DNA of 44,380 nucleotides. Origin: an uncultured Prevotella sp. (lineage in GTDB: Bacteria > Bacteroidota > Bacteroidia > Bacteroidales > Bacteroidaceae). Where the stretch lies: contig CALZYS010000007.1 in NCBI GenBank assembly GCA_945830345.1, positions 1 to 44,380 on the forward strand, read 5' to 3'. The position numbers were made by a program, and so were the translations under genes. A model generated the notes under the pieces. The model had not been told where the DNA came from and did no database searches. It saw nothing but the letters and a program-made list of their open reading frames with translations. Of this stretch, positions 17,975 to 29,935 are shown one piece after another (within the stretch, counting starts at the first letter, position 1; each line of letters starts with the position of its first letter).

Positions 17975-18601
17975 ATGAGTAAATTGTTTTCTAAGGAGAA
18001 TAAGGAAGTGTTCAGCAATCCGCTGAATCTCGACCATCCTATTTTGGTGCAGGTGCTCGGTATCTGTTCCGCCCTCGCTGTGACATCGCAGCTCAAACCG
18101 GCTATCGTGATGGGACTGGCGGTGACTGTCATCACGGCGTTTGCCAACGTGATTATCTCGCTCATACGCAAGACTATCCCTACGCGCATACGTATCGTGG
18201 TGCAGCTTGTGGTTGTGGCGGCTCTTGTGACGATTGTAAGTCAGATACTAAAGGCTTTTGCCTACGACGTGAGCGTACAGCTCTCGGTGTATGTGGGACT
18301 TATCATCACCAACTGTATTCTTATGGGACGCCTTGAGGCCTTCGCCATGATGAACAAGCCTTGGCCCAGTTTCATCGACGGAGTGAGCAACGGATTGGGT
18401 TATGCCATGATCCTCGTCATCGTGGGTGGCGTGAGGGAGTTCTTCGGTAGGGGTTCGCTCCTCGGATTCCAGATCCTGCCCGATGCCGTGTATGACTTAG
18501 GATATGTCAACAACGGTATGATGACAATGCCTGCCATGGCGCTCATCCTGTTAGGATGCGTGATATGGGTGCACAGGGCGTGGTTCTTCAAAGAGAAATA
18601 A
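17975..18601 (+). CDS. nqrD: Na+-translocating NADH:quinone reductase subunit D
   Basis: NqrD/RnfE family membrane protein, position in operon. Confidence 0.95.
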   Translation: MSKLFSKENKEVFSNPLNLDHPILVQVLGICSALAVTSQLKPAIVMGLAVTVITAFANVIISLIRKTIPTRIRIVVQLVVVAALVTIVSQILKAFAYDVSVQLSVYVGLIITNCILMGRLEAFAMMNKPWPSFIDGVSNGLGYAMILVIVGGVREFFGRGSLLGFQILPDAVYDLGYVNNGMMTMPAMALILLGCVIWVHRAWFFKEK

Positions 18602-18613
18602 TTTTGTAATTTT

Positions 18614-18790
18614 ACCACAGAGAAAAAGAGTTAAAGAGATTTTTATGAATATTGAGTTGGTCGCAAGCGACTGAGTACTCAGAGCTCCAAGCCATAAGAC
18701 ATAATGCGCAGCTCTCTATGGACTCCCAATGCTTTAGCATTAATCTCTTATATGGTATGCAAAAACTCTTAATCTCCTTAACTCTGTGGT
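18614..18790. repeat. MITE-like element, copy 2 (nqrD-nqrE spacer)
   Basis: accacagagaaaaagagttaaagagat ... aaaactcttaatctccttaactctgtggt; shares the 24-nt ttgagttggtcgcaagcgactgag with copy 1. Confidence 0.8.
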
Positions 18791-18817
18791 TGAAAAATAA
18801 TAAAAAATAATAATACG

Positions 18818-19435
18818 ATGATAAATCTGTTTTTTAGATCCATATTCGTGGACAACATGATATTCGCGTTCTTCCTGGGAATGTGCTCATTCCTCGCAGT
18901 GTCGAAGAACGTGAAGACGTCACTCGGACTTGGTATCGCCGTGACCTTCGTGCTCATGGTGACCGTGCCCGTGGATTATTTGTTGCAGACAAAGATCTTA
19001 GGTCCCAACTGTCTCGTAGAGGGCGTTGACCTGTCTTATCTGAGTTTCATCCTCTTCATCGCCGTGATTGCAGGTATCGTGCAGCTCGTGGAGATGATTG
19101 TCGAGAGATTCTCTCCCTCGCTCTATGCCGCCCTCGGTATCTTCCTTCCGCTGATTGCCGTCAACTGCGCCATCATGGGTGCATCTCTGTTTATGCAACA
19201 GCGCATCAATCTCGACCCCTCCAACTCGCAGTATATCGGCAGTGTGCTCGATGCACTTGTCTATGCCTTGGGTTCAGGTCTCGGTTGGACCCTCGCCATC
19301 ATCTCGATGGGAGCCATCCGCGAGAAGATGGAGTACAGCGATGTGCCAAAGCCATTGCAGGGATTGGGAATTACGTTTATCACAGTAGGACTCATGGCTA
19401 TGGCTATGATGTGCTTCTCAGGTCTTAAAATCTAA
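18818..19435 (+). CDS. nqrE: Na+-translocating NADH:quinone reductase subunit E
   Basis: [42 protein letters not shown]. Confidence 0.96.
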   Translation: MINLFFRSIFVDNMIFAFFLGMCSFLAVSKNVKTSLGLGIAVTFVLMVTVPVDYLLQTKILGPNCLVEGVDLSYLSFILFIAVIAGIVQLVEMIVERFSPSLYAALGIFLPLIAVNCAIMGASLFMQQRINLDPSNSQYIGSVLDALVYALGSGLGWTLAIISMGAIREKMEYSDVPKPLQGLGITFITVGLMAMAMMCFSGLKI

Positions 19436-19456
19436 AATTAGGGAGGATATAGCATT

Positions 19457-20716
19457 ATGTTTATATTGGTAAGCATAGGAGCGTTTCTCACATTGATTCT
19501 GCTCATCGTCATACTGCTTCTCGTGGCAAAGAAATACCTTTCGCCGAGCGGCAACGTGAACATCACTATCAACGGCGACCGAACAATATCGGTAGGCCAG
19601 GGTTCGAGTCTGATGACCACCCTCAACGAGAATGGTATTTTCCTGCCCTCTGCCTGTGGCGGTAAGGCTTCGTGCGGACAGTGCAAGGTGCAGGTGCTCG
19701 AAGGCGGTGGTGAGATTCTCGATTCCGAGAAGCCTCATTTCACTCGCAAGGAAATCAAGGACCACTGGCGCTTGGGATGCCAGTGCAAGGTGAAGAGCGA
19801 CATGAACATCCGTGTGCCAGAGAGCGTTCTCGGCGTCAAGGAATACGAGTGTACGGTTATCTCCAACAAGAACGTTGCCACGTTCATCAAGGAGTTCAAG
19901 GTGCAGTTGCCCAAGGGTGCTCACATGGACTTCCTCCCCGGTTCTTACGCACAGATCAAGATTCCCGCATTCTCTATCGACTACGACAAGGACATCGACA
20001 AGAGTCTCATCGGCGACGAGTATCTGCCCGCATGGCAGAAGTTCGGACTGTTCCCGCTGAAGTGTGTGAACACTGAGCCTACTATCCGTGCCTACTCGAT
20101 GGCCAACTATCCTGCCGAGGGCGACGTGTTCATGCTAACAGTGCGTATAGCCACTCCGCCGTTTAAGCCCGACCGCAGCGGATTCATGGATGTCAACCCG
20201 GGTATCGCCTCTTCATACATCTTCACTCTCAAACCGGGGGACAAGGTGGTGATGAGCGGTCCTTACGGCGACTTCCATCCTCACTTCGACTCTAAGCGCG
20301 AGATGATTTGGGTAGGTGGTGGTGCCGGTATGGCTCCTCTGCGCGCGCAGATTATGCACATGACTAAGACACTGCACACCACCGATCGCGAGATGCACTA
20401 CTTCTATGGTGCACGCGCACTCAACGAGGTGTTCTATCTCGACGACTTCCTCGGATTGGAGAAGGAATATCCCAACTTCCACTTCCACCTGGCACTCGAC
20501 CGTCCCGATCCCGCTGCTGATGCAGCAGGAGTGAAATACACAGCTGGCTTCGTTCATCAGGTGATGTACAACACTTATCTGAAGGATCACGAGGCTCCTG
20601 AGGACATCGAGTACTACATGTGCGGTCCCGGTCCGATGTCAAAGGCTGTCGTATGCATGCTCGATTCGCTCGGCGTTGAACCCGAGTCGATTATGTATGA
20701 CAACTTTGGAGGATGA
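19457..20716 (+). CDS. nqrF: Na+-translocating NADH:quinone reductase subunit F
   Basis: 2Fe-2S motif CGGKASCGQCKV; FAD/NAD domains (RAYSMANYP, GGGAGMAPLR). Confidence 0.97.
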   Translation: MFILVSIGAFLTLILLIVILLLVAKKYLSPSGNVNITINGDRTISVGQGSSLMTTLNENGIFLPSACGGKASCGQCKVQVLEGGGEILDSEKPHFTRKEIKDHWRLGCQCKVKSDMNIRVPESVLGVKEYECTVISNKNVATFIKEFKVQLPKGAHMDFLPGSYAQIKIPAFSIDYDKDIDKSLIGDEYLPAWQKFGLFPLKCVNTEPTIRAYSMANYPAEGDVFMLTVRIATPPFKPDRSGFMDVNPGIASSYIFTLKPGDKVVMSGPYGDFHPHFDSKREMIWVGGGAGMAPLRAQIMHMTKTLHTTDREMHYFYGARALNEVFYLDDFLGLEKEYPNFHFHLALDRPDPAADAAGVKYTAGFVHQVMYNTYLKDHEAPEDIEYYMCGPGPMSKAVVCMLDSLGVEPESIMYDNFGG

Positions 20717-20724
20717 AAAGAAAT

Positions 20725-20825
20725 TAGGGATTAGGAATTAGGGATTAGGAATTAGGGATTAGGAATTAGGAATGATATGTCAATGCGCAGCCAATTCCTA
20801 ATTCCTAATTCCTAATTCCTAATTT
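20725..20825. repeat. Opposing AATTAGG arrays with GATATGTCAATGCGCAGCC core
   Basis: attagggattaggaattaggg... then ccaattcctaattcctaattcctaattcctaattt. Confidence 0.85.
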
Positions 20826-20894
20826 AAAAAAAAATCCCCCAATTTCTCATTAAATATTAAATTTCCGTTAAAGCAACAAAAAAAGTTGCTTTTT

Positions 20895-20928
20895 TTTGTG
20901 GTTTTTAGACAAAGATTACTATCTTTGC
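20895..20928 (+). promoter_or_regulatory. Bacteroidetes-type promoter for nhaD
   Basis: TTTG at 20895-20898, TATCTTTGC at 20920-20928. Confidence 0.65.
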
Positions 20929-20955
20929 ACATTGAAAACGAAAATAAGCATTTTT

Positions 20956-22365
20956 ATGGTGACTCTGATAATAGTCCTGATACTGCTGTTTGGATATATT
21001 CTTATCGCAACAGCCCACATTAGTAATGTGAACAAAGCAGCCATCGCCATGTTTATGGCAACGGCAGGATGGGTGTTCTACATCTGCTATGGCACCGACT
21101 TTGTGATGAGTCAGCATCCCCATGAATACATCGACTTCCTCGCTGGCGAAGAGGCTAACAGCAAGGCGGTGAAGTTCTTTATCTACGACAATATTTTCCT
21201 GAAATATGTGGGCAAGGCTGCGGCTATCGTCATGTTCCTGCTTGCCACCATGTCCATTATCGAGATTCTCAACAACAACGGTTGCTTTGACTTCATCAGC
21301 GAGTGGATTCGCACGCGCAACTCAAAGCGGCTCCTGTGGACCATCACAATCGCCACATTCCTCATCTCTGCCAATCTCGACAACCTCACCACCACGATGA
21401 CTATGCTTGTCATCATGCGAAGCATAGTGCAAAACAGGCGACAGCGTATGCTCATCGGCAGTGCCATCGTCTTGGCGGCAAACGCAGGAGGAGGATTCAC
21501 CGTGATTGGCGACCCCGCGGGAGTGATACTGTGGGGTGGGGAGGCTGTCACCGCCACCAACTTCTCTGCTTATCTCTTCATACCCGCAATGGTGGCTTGG
21601 GTGCTGCCCACATTACTTATTCAGATGTCGCTGCCCGAACGACTTGATGTGGAATGGCCCGCAATGCCATATAGGGGCGACGACACCAACCTCAATCGCT
21701 GGCAGCGAGTGATAATGCTCTTTGTGGGTATTGGCGGACTGTGGTTTATACCCACCTTCCATAACATCACCAAACTGAGTCCGTTCCTCGGTGCACTCTG
21801 CGTGCTTTCGATATTGTGGGTGGTGAACGAGGCGTTCAACCGCAAGCTCATCAATAGCGACAAGATGGTGCAGCGACGCTCGCCCCAGTCGGTGCAGTAT
21901 GGCAGCATCCAACTCATCCTTTTCGTCATGGGCATCATGCTCGCCTTTGGAGTAGTGACCGAGACGGGATTCTTCGGCACCGTGTCGGAGTGGTTGGACT
22001 ACAATGTTCATAATATATGGATAATAGGTATTGTAGCGGGATTGATCAGTGGAGTGGTGGATACGTTCACCGTGGCTATGACAGCCATCTCGATGTATCC
22101 CGTGGTAGATGCTGAGCAACTCAATCTGTGGGTAGATTCCGACTATATGGCCAATTTCGCCCAAAACGGTGTGTTCTGGAAACTAATCGTCTATACCACA
22201 AGTATCGGTGGTTGTCTCTTGTGCTTTGCCTCGTCGAGCGGACTTGCCCTGATGAAGATGGAGCGCATACACATCGGCTGGTATTTCAAGAACATCACGC
22301 CCAAGGTGGCGGTGGGCTGGATTCTCGGCATGTTAGTGCTGTGGGCGGAGGTTTATTTCTTGTAA
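20956..22365 (+). CDS. nhaD: NhaD-type Na+/H+ antiporter
   Basis: ORF 20896-22365; start at 20956 preferred because the upstream Met overlaps the promoter. SANLDNLTTTMTMLVIMR, NAGGGFTVIGDPAGVILW. Confidence 0.9.
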   Translation: MVTLIIVLILLFGYILIATAHISNVNKAAIAMFMATAGWVFYICYGTDFVMSQHPHEYIDFLAGEEANSKAVKFFIYDNIFLKYVGKAAAIVMFLLATMSIIEILNNNGCFDFISEWIRTRNSKRLLWTITIATFLISANLDNLTTTMTMLVIMRSIVQNRRQRMLIGSAIVLAANAGGGFTVIGDPAGVILWGGEAVTATNFSAYLFIPAMVAWVLPTLLIQMSLPERLDVEWPAMPYRGDDTNLNRWQRVIMLFVGIGGLWFIPTFHNITKLSPFLGALCVLSILWVVNEAFNRKLINSDKMVQRRSPQSVQYGSIQLILFVMGIMLAFGVVTETGFFGTVSEWLDYNVHNIWIIGIVAGLISGVVDTFTVAMTAISMYPVVDAEQLNLWVDSDYMANFAQNGVFWKLIVYTTSIGGCLLCFASSSGLALMKMERIHIGWYFKNITPKVAVGWILGMLVLWAEVYFL

Positions 22366-22415
22366 TTAGGAATTAGGAATTAGGAATTAGGAATCAGGAA
22401 TTAGGAATTAGGAAT
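22364..22415. repeat. AATTAGG heptad array
   Basis: aattaggaattaggaattaggaattaggaatcaggaattaggaattaggaat. Confidence 0.9.
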
Positions 22416-22432
22416 GGCTGCGCGATAACACA

Positions 22433-22460
22433 CGCTGTAGGGTCTTACCTCGTGTAAGAC
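22433..22460 (-). repeat. TAAGACCC palindromic dispersed repeat, copy 3 (reverse orientation)
   Basis: cgctgtagggtcttacctcgtgtaagac is the reverse complement of the copy 1/2 core. Confidence 0.8.
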
Positions 22461-22513
22461 CGCCTATGTGGAGAGTACTGTAAAAAGATGATATAAATAA
22501 AAAATTTGAGATT

Positions 22514-23491
22514 ATGGCAAAGATTAAGACAATTGGAGTTTTGACATCAGGAGGCGATGCCCCAGGTATGAACGCTGCTATCCGTGCCGTCACACGTGCC
22601 GGTATATACAACGGGTTTAATATCAAGGGTATCTATCGTGGATACGACGGACTCATCAACGGTGAGGTGAAACCCTTCACCACCGAGAACGTGAGCGGTA
22701 TAATCATGCAGGGAGGAACAATCCTGAAGACTGCCCGCAGTAAGGAATTCATGACTCCAGAGGGAATGCAGAAGGCATACGACACACTGGTGAAGGAGAA
22801 TATCGACGCACTCGTGGTGATTGGAGGTAATGGTTCGCTTACCGGTGCGCGCAATTTTGCCGCTGAGTACGACGTGCCCTGCATCGGACTGCCAGGAACA
22901 ATCGACAACGACCTCTATGGCACCGACTCCACCATTGGATATGACACCACGCTCAACACCATTCTCGAGTGTGTTGACCGCATCCGCGATACCGCACAGA
23001 GCCACGAGCGTATCTTCTTTATCGAGGTGATGGGACGCGACGCGGGATTCCTCGCCCAGAACTCTGCCATCGCCAGTGGTGCCGAGGCTGCCATCATCCC
23101 CGAGGAGGCCACCGACGTTGACCAGTTGGGACGATTCATGGAGCGCGGTATCCGTAAGTCTAAGAAGAGCTGTATCGTCATCGTGTCAGAGAGTCCCAAG
23201 TGTGGTGCCCTCTACTATGCCGACCGTGTGAAGAAGGAATTCCCCGACTTCGACGTGCGCGTGTCAATCCTTGGACACCTGCAGCGTGGCGGACGCCCCA
23301 CGGCACGCGACCGCATACTTGCCAGCCGCACCGGTGTGGGAGCTATCGAGGCCATCATCCAGGGTCAGCGCAACGTGATGGTGGGAGTGAGAAACAACGA
23401 GGTGGTGTATGTGCCCTTCGCCGACGCCATCCGCACCGACAAACCGCTCGACATGAAACTCATCAAGGTGCTCGACGAGTTGAGCATATAA
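22514..23491 (+). CDS. pfkA: 6-phosphofructokinase
   Basis: [69 protein letters not shown]. Confidence 0.96.
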   Translation: MAKIKTIGVLTSGGDAPGMNAAIRAVTRAGIYNGFNIKGIYRGYDGLINGEVKPFTTENVSGIIMQGGTILKTARSKEFMTPEGMQKAYDTLVKENIDALVVIGGNGSLTGARNFAAEYDVPCIGLPGTIDNDLYGTDSTIGYDTTLNTILECVDRIRDTAQSHERIFFIEVMGRDAGFLAQNSAIASGAEAAIIPEEATDVDQLGRFMERGIRKSKKSCIVIVSESPKCGALYYADRVKKEFPDFDVRVSILGHLQRGGRPTARDRILASRTGVGAIEAIIQGQRNVMVGVRNNEVVYVPFADAIRTDKPLDMKLIKVLDELSI

Positions 23492-23584
23492 TGCAAATCC
23501 CGCCTCTCATGATGAAAATATAGCAGAAATATATTCAAAATGATACAATAATTGTCGATATTGGCAAAAAACGTCGAATAAATT

Positions 23585-25186
<1,602 letters not shown>

Positions 25187-25228
25187 CTCCCTGAACTCCA
25201 ATAATAATATTTAATAAAAAAAGCAGAT

Positions 25229-25471
25229 ATGAGTTTAAAGTTGAGGATTGTATCTCCCGAGAAGATTGTCTTCGTAGGGGATGTTGACAGTGTGACGGTG
25301 CCAGGCACCACGGGCGAATTTCAGGTTCTGCCCAATCATGCCCCTCTTATCTCGTCGCTCGACGCAGGCAATGTGGTGTATGAGAGTGCCGAAGGCCGCC
25401 AGGAGATGACCATCTCCGGAGGCTTCGCCGAGGTGCAGAACAACAACGTGAGTCTTTGCGTGGAATTATAG
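25229..25471 (+). CDS. atpC: F0F1 ATP synthase subunit epsilon, short form
   Basis: 80 aa; LRIVSPEKIVFVGDVDSVTVPGTTGEFQVLPNHAPLISSL; lacks the C-terminal helical domain. Confidence 0.93.
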   Translation: MSLKLRIVSPEKIVFVGDVDSVTVPGTTGEFQVLPNHAPLISSLDAGNVVYESAEGRQEMTISGGFAEVQNNNVSLCVEL

Positions 25472-25474
25472 GCT

Positions 25475-25891
25475 ATGGCGGATATCGACAAACTGACTGG
25501 CAGATACATCGCGTGGAGCGTCTTTTTGATTATATTGCTCACACTCCTTGGACTATTGGTCGGGGTATTCTTTCAGATTGACGGAATGACGGCCTACTTG
25601 GCAGTGAGTGCCGTGTTCTCCATCGTTGTGGAGTCGGCCGACGCGCTGGTTTGGCGTAGGGTGGCAAAGAAATCGCCCGACAGTCTTACCACGTTCTACT
25701 CCGCCGTTTCGGGATTTCGCATGCTGTTGGCATTAGCCACAATGTTCGTGTGCTACATCATCGTTGGACGCGATGCGGTGGCTCCCTACATAGTGGTGCT
25801 TCTGGTCTATTATTTCGTGCTGTTGGCACATCACTCAATCTTCTTTTCCCGCCTTACCAATGGCGGCAAACTCAATATTAATAATAAATAA
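25475..25891 (+). CDS. Small multi-TM protein embedded in the atp operon
   Basis: 138 aa, about four hydrophobic segments, between atpC and atpB; AtpI-like position, no clear motif. Confidence 0.6.
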   Translation: MADIDKLTGRYIAWSVFLIILLTLLGLLVGVFFQIDGMTAYLAVSAVFSIVVESADALVWRRVAKKSPDSLTTFYSAVSGFRMLLALATMFVCYIIVGRDAVAPYIVVLLVYYFVLLAHHSIFFSRLTNGGKLNINNK

Positions 25892-26946
25892 TGTGCAAGA
25901 TGAAACATATAGGAACGATAATTCTTCTCATGCTCCTCGCTGTGGTGCCGATGAAGTCATTGGCGGCACACGACGGTGAGGCTAAGGGAGAATTAGACAT
26001 ACCGGAGATAGTGCTTGAGCACCTTGCCGACTCCTACGAGTGGCACATCGCCACCTACGAGGGCAAGCACATCAGCATCCCGCTGCCCATCATTGTGCGC
26101 AGCGAGCAGTCCGGCCAATGGCATTTCTGCACCGCTCACAGTCTGCCCGCTCCATTCTTCTTCGACTCTGCCCACCACGGCAAGATCTACGAGAAGATGG
26201 CCGACGGCACTGCTGTAAGGCCTATCGACCTCAGCATCACCAAGACTGTGGCGCAGATATGGATCGTTGTCCTTGTGATGATTGCCATTTTCCTCTCTTG
26301 CGCACGATGGTATAAGAAGCGCGACGAGAAAAGCGACGCTCCGGGCGGTTTTGTCGGGGCGGTGGAGATGCTCGTGATGACTATCCACGACGACCTCATA
26401 CGTCCGTCAGTGGGCGAGAAGCACTACAAGCAGTATGCTCCCTATCTTCTCACCGTGTTCTTCTTCATCCTCATCACCAACATGATTGGTCTCATACCAA
26501 TCTTCCCCGGTGGTGCCAACGTGACAGGAAACATCAACATCACACTGTTCCTTGCCGTATGTACGATGCTCGCCATCAACCTCTTCGGCAACAAGGAATA
26601 CTGGAAGGAAATCTTCTGGCCCGAGGTGCCTCTCTTCCTGAAGGCCTACCCCGTGCCCGTAATGCCGGTGATTGAGCTGTTCGGCGTGTTCACCAAGCCG
26701 TTTGCGCTCATGATCCGTCTCTTTGCCAACATGATGGCAGGTCATGCCGTCATATTGAGTTTCACCTGCGTCATCTTCCTCGGATGGTCGATGGGAGTGG
26801 GATTCGGACTCGGACTCAACTCGTTCAGCATCGTCATGCTGCTGTTCATGAACTGTCTTGAGCTCCTCGTCGCATTCGTCCAGGCCTACGTGTTCACCAT
26901 GCTCAGCGCGGTGTTCATCGGATTGGCGCACAAGGAACATCACTAA
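25891..26946 (+). CDS. atpB: F0F1 ATP synthase subunit a
   Basis: N-terminal signal-like segment and periplasmic extension; MIRLFANMMAGHAVI. Start may be 25900. Confidence 0.96.
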   Translation: MCKMKHIGTIILLMLLAVVPMKSLAAHDGEAKGELDIPEIVLEHLADSYEWHIATYEGKHISIPLPIIVRSEQSGQWHFCTAHSLPAPFFFDSAHHGKIYEKMADGTAVRPIDLSITKTVAQIWIVVLVMIAIFLSCARWYKKRDEKSDAPGGFVGAVEMLVMTIHDDLIRPSVGEKHYKQYAPYLLTVFFFILITNMIGLIPIFPGGANVTGNINITLFLAVCTMLAINLFGNKEYWKEIFWPEVPLFLKAYPVPVMPVIELFGVFTKPFALMIRLFANMMAGHAVILSFTCVIFLGWSMGVGFGLGLNSFSIVMLLFMNCLELLVAFVQAYVFTMLSAVFIGLAHKEHH

Positions 26947-26994
26947 TTTTTTAATTAGGAATTAGGAATTAGAAATTTGAAATTAAAGTATTAA

Positions 26995-27258
<264 letters not shown>

Positions 27259-27265
27259 TTAGCTA

Positions 27266-27781
27266 ATGGAAAATTTGCCATCAATATTAACCCCCGACTT
27301 AGGTTTGCTCTTCTGGATGCTGCTGGCTTTCTTAGTGGTGTTCTTCGTCGTGGCTAAGTTCGGTTTCCCCGCCATCATCGGTATGGTGGAGAGCCGTAAG
27401 CAGTACATCGACGAGAGCCTCAAGAAGGCGCACGAGGCATCCGAGCGACTGGCAAACATACAGAAAGAGGGTGAAACCATGCTTCAGGAAGCTCGACAGA
27501 AGCAGGCGCAGATATTGAAGGAGGCTGCCGACACTCGCGACGCTATCGTGGCTCAGGCCCAAGAGAAAGCACGCGAAGAGGGCAACCGACTCATTGCTGA
27601 GGCAAAAAGCGAAATCGAGAGCCAGAAGCAGGCTGCCATCAGCGAGATTCGCGCACAGGTGGCTGAGCTGTCTGTCAAGGTGGCGGAGAAGATCCTGCGC
27701 AAGGAACTCGCCTCCGATGCCGCACAGATGGAGACGATTGATAGGCTGTTGGATGAAGTGACTGTAGAAGATAAAAGATAA
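27266..27781 (+). CDS. atpF: F0F1 ATP synthase subunit b
   Basis: N-terminal TM and long charged helix; operon position. Confidence 0.95.
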   Translation: MENLPSILTPDLGLLFWMLLAFLVVFFVVAKFGFPAIIGMVESRKQYIDESLKKAHEASERLANIQKEGETMLQEARQKQAQILKEAADTRDAIVAQAQEKAREEGNRLIAEAKSEIESQKQAAISEIRAQVAELSVKVAEKILRKELASDAAQMETIDRLLDEVTVEDKR

Positions 27782-27786
27782 CGCTT

Positions 27787-28323
27787 ATGGACATTGGAGT
27801 AATATCGGTAAGATACGCCCGCGCGCTGCTCAAGGCAGCCACTGACGCCAATCTCGAAGATACGGTGTATCAGGAGATGTCTGTGCTCGCACAGAGCTAC
27901 ATCGACGTGCCCCGGCTGAGGTTTACGATAGACAATCCCATGCTCCCAAAGGACAAAAAGCGCACATTGGTGATTACCGCACTGGGTGGCTCGCCATGCG
28001 AACTCACTGCCAAGTTTGTGGATATCGTGCTGCGCGAAGACCGGGAGAGCGTGATGCAGTTCATGGCTAATTCGTATATCACTCTTTACAGAAAACAGAA
28101 GAACATCATCCGCGGCAAACTGACCACCGCCGTCGCAGTGTCGGCTGCCACCGAGCAGAAGATGCGCAAGATGGTGGAGAGTAAGACAAAGGGTACTGTG
28201 GAATTCGAGACCGAGGTCAACCCCGGCATCATCGGGGGCTTCATCCTCGAATACGACACCTATCGACTGGATGCCAGTGTGCAGAACCAGCTCCGCGAGG
28301 TGCTCACACAGCTTAAAAAGTAA
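27787..28323 (+). CDS. atpH: F0F1 ATP synthase subunit delta
   Basis: ISVRYARALLKAA...; NPGIIGGFILEYDTYRLDASVQNQL. Confidence 0.94.
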   Translation: MDIGVISVRYARALLKAATDANLEDTVYQEMSVLAQSYIDVPRLRFTIDNPMLPKDKKRTLVITALGGSPCELTAKFVDIVLREDRESVMQFMANSYITLYRKQKNIIRGKLTTAVAVSAATEQKMRKMVESKTKGTVEFETEVNPGIIGGFILEYDTYRLDASVQNQLREVLTQLKK

Positions 28324-28342
28324 TTAATAACGTATAAAAAAC

Positions 28343-29929
28343 ATGTCAGATAAAATCAAACCAAGCGAAGTGTCACAGATGCTGCTTCAGCAACTGCAGG
28401 GCATCAGCGGAGGACAGGAGTTTGACGAGGTCGGTACTGTGCTCGAGGTGAGCGACGGTGTGGCTCGTATCTACGGACTGCGAAACGCTGAAGCCAACGA
28501 GCTTCTCGAATTCGAGAACGGCACTATGGCAATCGTGATGAACCTTGAGGAGGACAACGTCGGTTGCGTGCTTCTCGGCTCCACCGAGGGCATCAAGGAG
28601 GGCATGGTCGTAAAGCGCACGAAGCGTATCGCCTCTATCCGCGTCAACGACAACATGCTCGGACGTGTCATCAATCCCCTCGGACAGGCTATCGACGGTA
28701 AGGGCGACATCGACCTCACCGACGCCTTTGAGATGCCACTCGACCGCAAGGCTCCGGGTGTTATCTATCGCCAGCCCGTGAAGGAACCTCTGCAGACAGG
28801 TATCAAGTCGGTTGACTCAATGATTCCTATCGGACGCGGACAGCGCGAGCTTATCATCGGCGACCGCCAGACTGGTAAGACCGCCATCGCCGTCGATACT
28901 ATCATCAATCAGAAGAGCTTCTACGAAGCCGGCAAACCCGTGTATTGCATCTATGTGGCAATCGGACAGAAGGCATCTACCGTTGCCGCCCTTGTCGAGA
29001 ATCTCAAGCAGCACGGGGCAATGCCCTACACCATCATCGTCAGCGCAACTGCCGCCGACCCTGCCGCTATGCAGTATTATGCCCCGTTTGCCGGAGCCGC
29101 CATCGGCGAGTATTTCCGCGACCGTGGTTTCTCGGCTCTCGTCGTATATGACGACCTCTCCAAGCAGGCAGTAGCCTATCGTGAGGTGTCGCTCATTCTG
29201 CGCCGTCCGTCAGGACGTGAGGCTTATCCCGGCGACGTCTTCTATCTCCATAGCCGTCTGTTGGAGCGCGCTGCGCGTATCAACGACCAGCAGGAGGTGG
29301 CTGAGCAGATGAACGACCTGCCCGCATGCATGCAGGGCAAGGTGAAGGGTGGCGGTTCGCTCACTGCCCTCCCCATCATCGAGACTCAGGCAGGCGACGT
29401 GTCGGCATATATCCCCACCAACGTGATCTCCATCACCGACGGACAGATATATCTCGAGAGCGACCTCTTCAATCAGGGCTTCCGTCCCGCAGTCAATGTG
29501 GGTATCTCGGTGAGCCGTGTGGGTGGTTCTGCCCAGATCAAGAGTATGAAGAAGGTGGCTGGTACACTGAAAATCGATATGGCACAGTATCGCGAGCTCG
29601 AGGCATTCTCTAAGTTCTCAAGCGATATGGATGCCGTCACCGCCATGACTATCGACCGTGGACGCAAGAACAACCAGTTGCTCATCCAGCCGCAGTATAG
29701 CCCGATGCCCGTAGGCGAGCAGGTGGCTATCATCTATTGCGGCACGCGCGGATTGATGCACGATGTGCCAGTGGAGAAGGTGCGCGAGTGTCAGGACTCG
29801 TTCCTCGACAAGATTCGCACTGCCCATCCCGAGGTCATCGCAACTCTTGCCAGCGGAAAGATTGACGACAGTGTGACAGCAGTCATCGAACAGGTGATGG
29901 CCGACATCGCCGGACAGTATAAAAATTAA
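28343..29929 (+). CDS. atpA: F0F1 ATP synthase subunit alpha
   Basis: [43 protein letters not shown]. Confidence 0.98.
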   Translation: MSDKIKPSEVSQMLLQQLQGISGGQEFDEVGTVLEVSDGVARIYGLRNAEANELLEFENGTMAIVMNLEEDNVGCVLLGSTEGIKEGMVVKRTKRIASIRVNDNMLGRVINPLGQAIDGKGDIDLTDAFEMPLDRKAPGVIYRQPVKEPLQTGIKSVDSMIPIGRGQRELIIGDRQTGKTAIAVDTIINQKSFYEAGKPVYCIYVAIGQKASTVAALVENLKQHGAMPYTIIVSATAADPAAMQYYAPFAGAAIGEYFRDRGFSALVVYDDLSKQAVAYREVSLILRRPSGREAYPGDVFYLHSRLLERAARINDQQEVAEQMNDLPACMQGKVKGGGSLTALPIIETQAGDVSAYIPTNVISITDGQIYLESDLFNQGFRPAVNVGISVSRVGGSAQIKSMKKVAGTLKIDMAQYRELEAFSKFSSDMDAVTAMTIDRGRKNNQLLIQPQYSPMPVGEQVAIIYCGTRGLMHDVPVEKVRECQDSFLDKIRTAHPEVIATLASGKIDDSVTAVIEQVMADIAGQYKN

Positions 29930-29935
29930 TAGCCT

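Noticed and set aside
22860-23000. PPi-dependent phosphofructokinase
   Set aside because: PGTIDND and GGNGS (not GGDDS plus K) fit the ATP-type; the Asp-to-Asn in GGNGS noted but not enough for a claim.
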